Shown here: positions 6,019-9,066 of the stretch, piece after piece
How the letters are laid out: each line of letters opens with the position of its first letter
Numbering within the stretch: position 1 is the first letter of the stretch
Assembly: GCA_963743595.1 (NCBI GenBank)
Contig: CAVURW010000218.1
Coordinates: 1 to 9,066, forward strand
DNA: 9,066 nucleotides
Source: CAVURW01 sp963743595
GTDB lineage: Bacteria; Verrucomicrobiota; Verrucomicrobiia; Methylacidiphilales; UBA1321
Direction: 5' to 3'
Notes under the pieces: model-generated
What the model saw: only the letters and a program-made list of their open reading frames with translations
The model's database searches: none
What the model was told of the DNA's origin: nothing
Position numbers and translations under genes: made by a program

Positions 6019-7061
6019 GCACCGTTTTGGAGGTCAATTCCGCACCGGTGAGTTCGATTTGGCGATTACCCACCGCCGAGTTGCAGGAGCAAGCGCTGGA
6101 TCTGAATGCGCAACTCAATGGCGACGTGGTCACTTACGTGATCAACCGAAATGCGAACTTCACGAACATCTGCAACGTGGGCTGTGCGTTCTGTGGTTTT
6201 CAGCGCAAACGCAGCGCCGCAGACGCGTACACGCGCACGCCGGAAGAGATCATAGAGCGCCTATCAGAGAGCCCGGAAATTACCGAGGTTTGCATGCAGG
6301 GCGGGATCCATCCAGACCTGGAGTTTAACTACTACATTAATCTTGTTCAGAAAATCAAAGCGTGGCGGCCGGATATTCACATTCACGCTTTTTCGCCTAT
6401 GGAGGTCTTCTCGCTCACGGAGAAGACTGGGTTTTCTTATCACAAGGTCCTTAGTGAACTTCGCGATGCCGGGCTCGATACAATTCCCGGCACCGCGGCT
6501 GAAATTCTGGACGACGACGTGCGGGCGGAAATTTCCTCGCGCAAACTCGGTTCGGAGGCGTGGATCGAGATTGTTCGCACCGCCCACCGACTGGGGATTC
6601 GTTCCACTTCAACGATCATGTACGGGCACATCGAGACGTGGACGCATATCGAAAATCATTTCGCCACGCTGCGGAACATCCAGGAAGAAACGGGCGGATT
6701 TACGGAGTTCGTGCCTCTTCAATTTGTGCCCTACGAGAACCCGCTGGGCCATCGCATTCGACCGAATCCTGAGGAGGTTCGGGCGAAGGCAGAACGGCTC
6801 TATTCGCTGGCTCGGCTCTATTTCGGCGATATGGATCACGGGGGAATCCGCCATTTGCAGACCTCCTGGGTAAAACTGGGAGTGACGGGTGCGGCAGAAG
6901 CGCTTAACTGGGGTTGCGACGATTTTGGAGGCACCCTTTTTGAGGAATCAATCACGCGTCTCTCTGGCGGAACTCAGGGCGAGTGTTTGTTGCCGAAGCA
7001 GATCGAAGGGGCGATACAAGCAGTCGGGAAAGTGCCGAAACAACGCCACACGATTTATTGA
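6015..7061 (+). CDS. cofH: FO synthase subunit 2, radical SAM CofH (5-amino-6-(D-ribitylamino)uracil--L-tyrosine 4-hydroxyphenyl transferase)
   Basis: 348 residues starting inside the cofG stop (ATGA). The radical SAM cysteines are Cys53, 57 and 60 in CNVGCAFCGF. Other CofH/MqnC-like marks are NFTNIC (48-53), MQGGIHPDL (94-102), HAFSPMEVF (124-132), IPGTAAEIL, STIMYGH and FVPLQFVPYENPLG. The family joins the 4-hydroxybenzyl group of tyrosine to 5-amino-6-ribitylaminouracil by radical chemistry, giving the substrate for CofG. The close relatives MqnC and MqnE of the futalosine menaquinone pathway share many motifs, but the coupled cofG next door makes CofH the better call. No F420-completing genes (cofC, cofD, cofE or fbiA, fbiB) are in the window. 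Converges on the membrane-protein gene with a 21-nt gap and no visible terminator. Confidence 0.92.
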   Translation: MSTVLEVNSAPVSSIWRLPTAELQEQALDLNAQLNGDVVTYVINRNANFTNICNVGCAFCGFQRKRSAADAYTRTPEEIIERLSESPEITEVCMQGGIHPDLEFNYYINLVQKIKAWRPDIHIHAFSPMEVFSLTEKTGFSYHKVLSELRDAGLDTIPGTAAEILDDDVRAEISSRKLGSEAWIEIVRTAHRLGIRSTSTIMYGHIETWTHIENHFATLRNIQEETGGFTEFVPLQFVPYENPLGHRIRPNPEEVRAKAERLYSLARLYFGDMDHGGIRHLQTSWVKLGVTGAAEALNWGCDDFGGTLFEESITRLSGGTQGECLLPKQIEGAIQAVGKVPKQRHTIY

Positions 7062-7082
7062 GCGATCAACATCTCCGCGGTG

Positions 7083-8603
7083 TTACTGGAAATGAACCAG
7101 ATGCGCGTGAACCGGAAGCGTTTGCTCAAACGCGGCGAGTTCTGCCTGGATCTCGTCCAGATTCCCATCCGGCGTTCGGTAAAAGTAGACGTTAGCATAT
7201 CCGCAGCTCACGTTCGTGGTGTCGAAATAGAGCTCGGCAACCCGGGTCCAGTCCTTTGGAATGGAGGTGTACCAAGACGGGTAAATGATGGCCAAGCCGA
7301 CGTGATGTTTATGAGTAATGGCATCGAGCCACACAGCATTTCGATCGGGCACCTGGAGCGCTTCACTGGAGGCGAGCCCATAGAGATCCAGGATGTAAAT
7401 GCCGGGCGGCCTCTGATAACTCACCCAACCCAGATCGTTTATCGCTACATCTTTCTTATAGTATTCCGAAACAAAGCGATGCATTTGAAACTGTTGGTTA
7501 TAGATATTTTGAGCCGCCAGCGGAATATTACCAAGACCAAGTATATAACTCTCTGAAATAAGAAACAAAAATCCAGCAGCAAATAAGAACGTTCTTTTAG
7601 TGTATAACTCGCACACCCCAAACAGGACAACTGAAGCGAAAAGGATAGAGTACACTTCATAGCGATGAAACCATCCGAATTTCCCAAATAGAAAATGTAG
7701 GCAGAGGGAAATAAAAGATCCCAGCAAAACAAAGGGACGATTCGATCCAGCTAGCATTAAGCACGAGAATATAAAAATAAGCGCTAATTCAGCTTGCCAA
7801 GCTGTATTGTATTCATACAAGTCAAGATTCCCTAAATTATTATGCAACCAATTCGAGACGCTGAACTGAGAGCCGGCAAAAGCTCTCGTTTTCGCGAGAA
7901 CAGAGTTTGGAAGTAGGGGTAAATGGTGGCTGACGAGAAATAACGAAAGCAAGCCAGGCATGATCATGCTCGTTCCGGTTATTCCCAGGCCAGCGAGAAA
8001 CCGTGCTTGACCACACAATGCTATCGCCAGAGCCAAAACGAGGGTAAATAGCTCGTAACGCACTGCGGGGGCGAGAATCGCGGCGATGAGACAGATCAGA
8101 GGAACGGGTTCGCCTGACCATGCTTTCAACATCCCTTTCGCACAAATAACAGTCAGCAGTAACTGTAATGAGTGCTCCATTCCTAAAAAGACTAAACCTA
8201 CGATATTTCCAACGACAGTTAACGCGATAATGGCACCTAGCTGACGAAATCGCCGCGCATAGATATCTTCTTCCCACGGGAAAGACTCGATAATCTCCGC
8301 GATATACCACACAGTAACTGCTCCACAAATGATATTGAAGAGAAGAGGAAGCAGGGGATGCCACGATGTCCCAGCCCCAATAGTCATTAAAAACGGCCAA
8401 ATAACGCTAGAACAGGGAGATGACGTCTCTCCATCATTAATTCCATAATTTCCTCGTGCGATGTGTTCTGCTTGGGCTAATCCAATGTAAGGATCGTCCA
8501 TTGGATAAATAAAATGCCCATCACAGAAGTAAATGACGCTGCCTGTTAACACGATGACGAGCATCAGATAAACTGCCAATGCGTAAAATTTAACAGCAGT
8601 CAT
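7083..8603 (-). CDS. Multi-pass membrane protein, probable GT-C type glycosyltransferase
   Basis: 506 residues from the ATG at 8603; a TTG at 8663 would give 526. Neither has a Shine-Dalgarno sequence, and the ATG puts the first membrane helix at residues ~5-26. Roughly nine to eleven hydrophobic segments run to about residue 358, followed by a soluble, presumably periplasmic C-terminal domain of ~150 residues. Just after helix 1 is an acidic MDDPYIGLAQAEHIARG loop (Asp36, Asp37), matching the catalytic loop position of GT-C enzymes that use lipid-linked sugars. Further family-like points are a Gly-Met-Glu-His-Ser-Leu segment (~141), Arg182-Tyr-Glu, PNSVLAKT (232-239) and an Asn-Asp-Leu-Gly (389-392) start to the C-terminal domain. 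It would act at the inner membrane on a cell-surface glycan; donor and acceptor are unknown. The middle is clearly AT-richer than cofGH. The function is inferred from layout and motifs, not close identity. Confidence 0.72.
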   Translation of the reverse strand: MTAVKFYALAVYLMLVIVLTGSVIYFCDGHFIYPMDDPYIGLAQAEHIARGNYGINDGETSSPCSSVIWPFLMTIGAGTSWHPLLPLLFNIICGAVTVWYIAEIIESFPWEEDIYARRFRQLGAIIALTVVGNIVGLVFLGMEHSLQLLLTVICAKGMLKAWSGEPVPLICLIAAILAPAVRYELFTLVLALAIALCGQARFLAGLGITGTSMIMPGLLSLFLVSHHLPLLPNSVLAKTRAFAGSQFSVSNWLHNNLGNLDLYEYNTAWQAELALIFIFSCLMLAGSNRPFVLLGSFISLCLHFLFGKFGWFHRYEVYSILFASVVLFGVCELYTKRTFLFAAGFLFLISESYILGLGNIPLAAQNIYNQQFQMHRFVSEYYKKDVAINDLGWVSYQRPPGIYILDLYGLASSEALQVPDRNAVWLDAITHKHHVGLAIIYPSWYTSIPKDWTRVAELYFDTTNVSCGYANVYFYRTPDGNLDEIQAELAAFEQTLPVHAHLVHFQ

Positions 8604-8677
8604 TCCGGAGAATTGCGAGAGTAGAAGCTCGCTTGGGGGAGTCAATGGCTTTTTGCCAGACAAGGAAAAGAAGAAAG

Positions 8678-8758
8678 TGCGCTCGAGAGGACTCGAACCT
8701 CCATGTCGTTAAACACTAGAACCTGAATCTAGCGCGTCTGCCATTTCGCCACGAGCGC
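8678..8758 (-). tRNA. tRNA-Leu (anticodon CAG)
   Basis: Read on the minus strand, a complete cloverleaf can be drawn: acceptor GCGCTCG/CGAGCGC (8758-8752 with 8685-8679), discriminator A at 8678, a D-arm with GGCAGAC, anticodon stem CTAGA/TCTAG around the loop TTCAGGT, a long class II variable arm as in leucine tRNAs, and a T-arm GAGG-TTCGAGT-CCTC. The anticodon CAG lies at 8725-8723. CCA is not encoded: the sequence continues ACTTTC. The 3' end, the usual attachment site for integrating elements, faces the membrane-protein gene and shows no element there. Confidence 0.95.
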
Positions 8759-8801
8759 AACTGCTTGATTTTTCACGGTAGTGTTCTACGGTCGCTAGTG
8801 G

Positions 8802-8939
8802 ATGGCCAAAGATACCGATAAAACAACGTGGTCAAAACCAAAGTCCAAGGCCTTCTTAGGCACCGGAACCGTGGATACTACTCGCGGCTTTGGATCAATA
8901 GCAAGGAGAAATGGACCTCTTAGGTACGTGTATTCTTGA
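8802..8939 (+). CDS. Small open reading frame, unknown (doubtful)
   Basis: 45 codons from the ATG at 8802 to the TGA at 8937, basic and Ser/Thr/Gly-rich, with no recognised domain and no Shine-Dalgarno sequence. It overlaps the next frame by 29 nt. It lies in the region upstream of the tRNA 5' end and may be chance. Confidence 0.2.
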   Translation: MAKDTDKTTWSKPKSKAFLGTGTVDTTRGFGSIARRNGPLRYVYS

Positions 8940-9066
8940 AATCGCAAAAGCGAAGCGCAACGATGAGAAGACAGCGATAAACCAAGCAAGAAAGACTGGC
9001 TGGGAACCGACTGGGCGGGTGAAAGTTAGGGCAGCAATCAAGGCTTATCGTGAAAGCCTCTACCCG
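8911..9066 (+). CDS. Hypothetical protein, N-terminal fragment (runs off the right edge)
   Basis: 52 open codons from the ATG at 8911 to the window end. A TAG at 8899-8901 blocks any upstream extension in this frame. AAGGAG (8903-8908) precedes the ATG by only 2 nt: it is the best Shine-Dalgarno-like sequence in the window but unusually close. The product so far is basic and helical-looking, rich in Lys, Arg and Ala, with no family I recognise. It could be the start of a real gene or a chance frame. Confidence 0.35.
   Translation, partial: MDLLGTCILEIAKAKRNDEKTAINQARKTGWEPTGRVKVRAAIKAYRESLYP

Noticed and set aside
7062..7082. Terminator between cofH and the convergent membrane-protein gene
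   Set aside because: The 21-nt gap has no stable stem or T-run on either strand.
8678..8758. tRNA-Leu as an attachment site of an integrated element
   Set aside because: No repeat of the tRNA 3' end, integrase or phage gene is found in the window.
8795..8989. 64-codon minus-strand open frame upstream of the tRNA
   Set aside because: No recognised domain, and it opposes two plus-strand frames that are themselves doubtful.

Overview
The window reads as a piece of bacterial chromosome with seven well-supported protein genes (one cut by the left edge), one tRNA gene and a poorly resolved right end. Mid-range GC, the protein families present and the near absence of Shine-Dalgarno sequences suggest a Gram-negative, environmental bacterium. 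Verrucomicrobiota or a relative is my best guess, but that is an impression and not something the sequence proves.

Layout, left to right. On the minus strand, the start of a dihydroxy-acid dehydratase (IlvD-type) gene runs off the left edge (1-228). Just upstream of it on the same strand is a complete Fic-domain protein with an inhibitory N-terminal motif and a C-terminal winged helix (271-1440). Divergent from fic is a DUF1963/YwqG-family gene (1605-2561, +). The gap between these two divergent genes holds two 26-bp palindromes 30 bp apart that sit on the -10 and -35 of a predicted fic promoter. This is the clearest regulatory structure in the window. A 155-nt spacer follows. Next is a minus-strand pair: an aldo/keto reductase (3829-4875) followed 50 nt later by a zinc-dependent medium-chain dehydrogenase (2717-3778), probably an operon. 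Divergent from that pair are two translationally coupled radical SAM genes (5041-7061, +) that match cofG and cofH, the two halves of FO synthase. Converging on cofH is a minus-strand multi-pass GT-C-like membrane protein (7083-8603). Behind it lies a tRNA-Leu(CAG) gene (8678-8758, minus). The last ~300 nt carry only two small overlapping plus-strand reading frames of unknown meaning.

How the genes may work together. CofG and CofH together make FO (7,8-didemethyl-8-hydroxy-5-deazariboflavin) from tyrosine and a ribityl-aminouracil. None of the genes that turn FO into F420 is visible here, so FO could be an F420 precursor or a photolyase antenna. The reductase plus dehydrogenase pair could run an aldose-polyol-ketose shunt. 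The reductase has lost the lysine that usually contacts the NADPH phosphate, and the dehydrogenase has the aspartate typical of NAD use, so the shunt might be redox neutral. The Fic protein is predicted to be an AMP-transferase that may regulate its own gene through the palindromes. I see no transposase, CRISPR array or phage gene.
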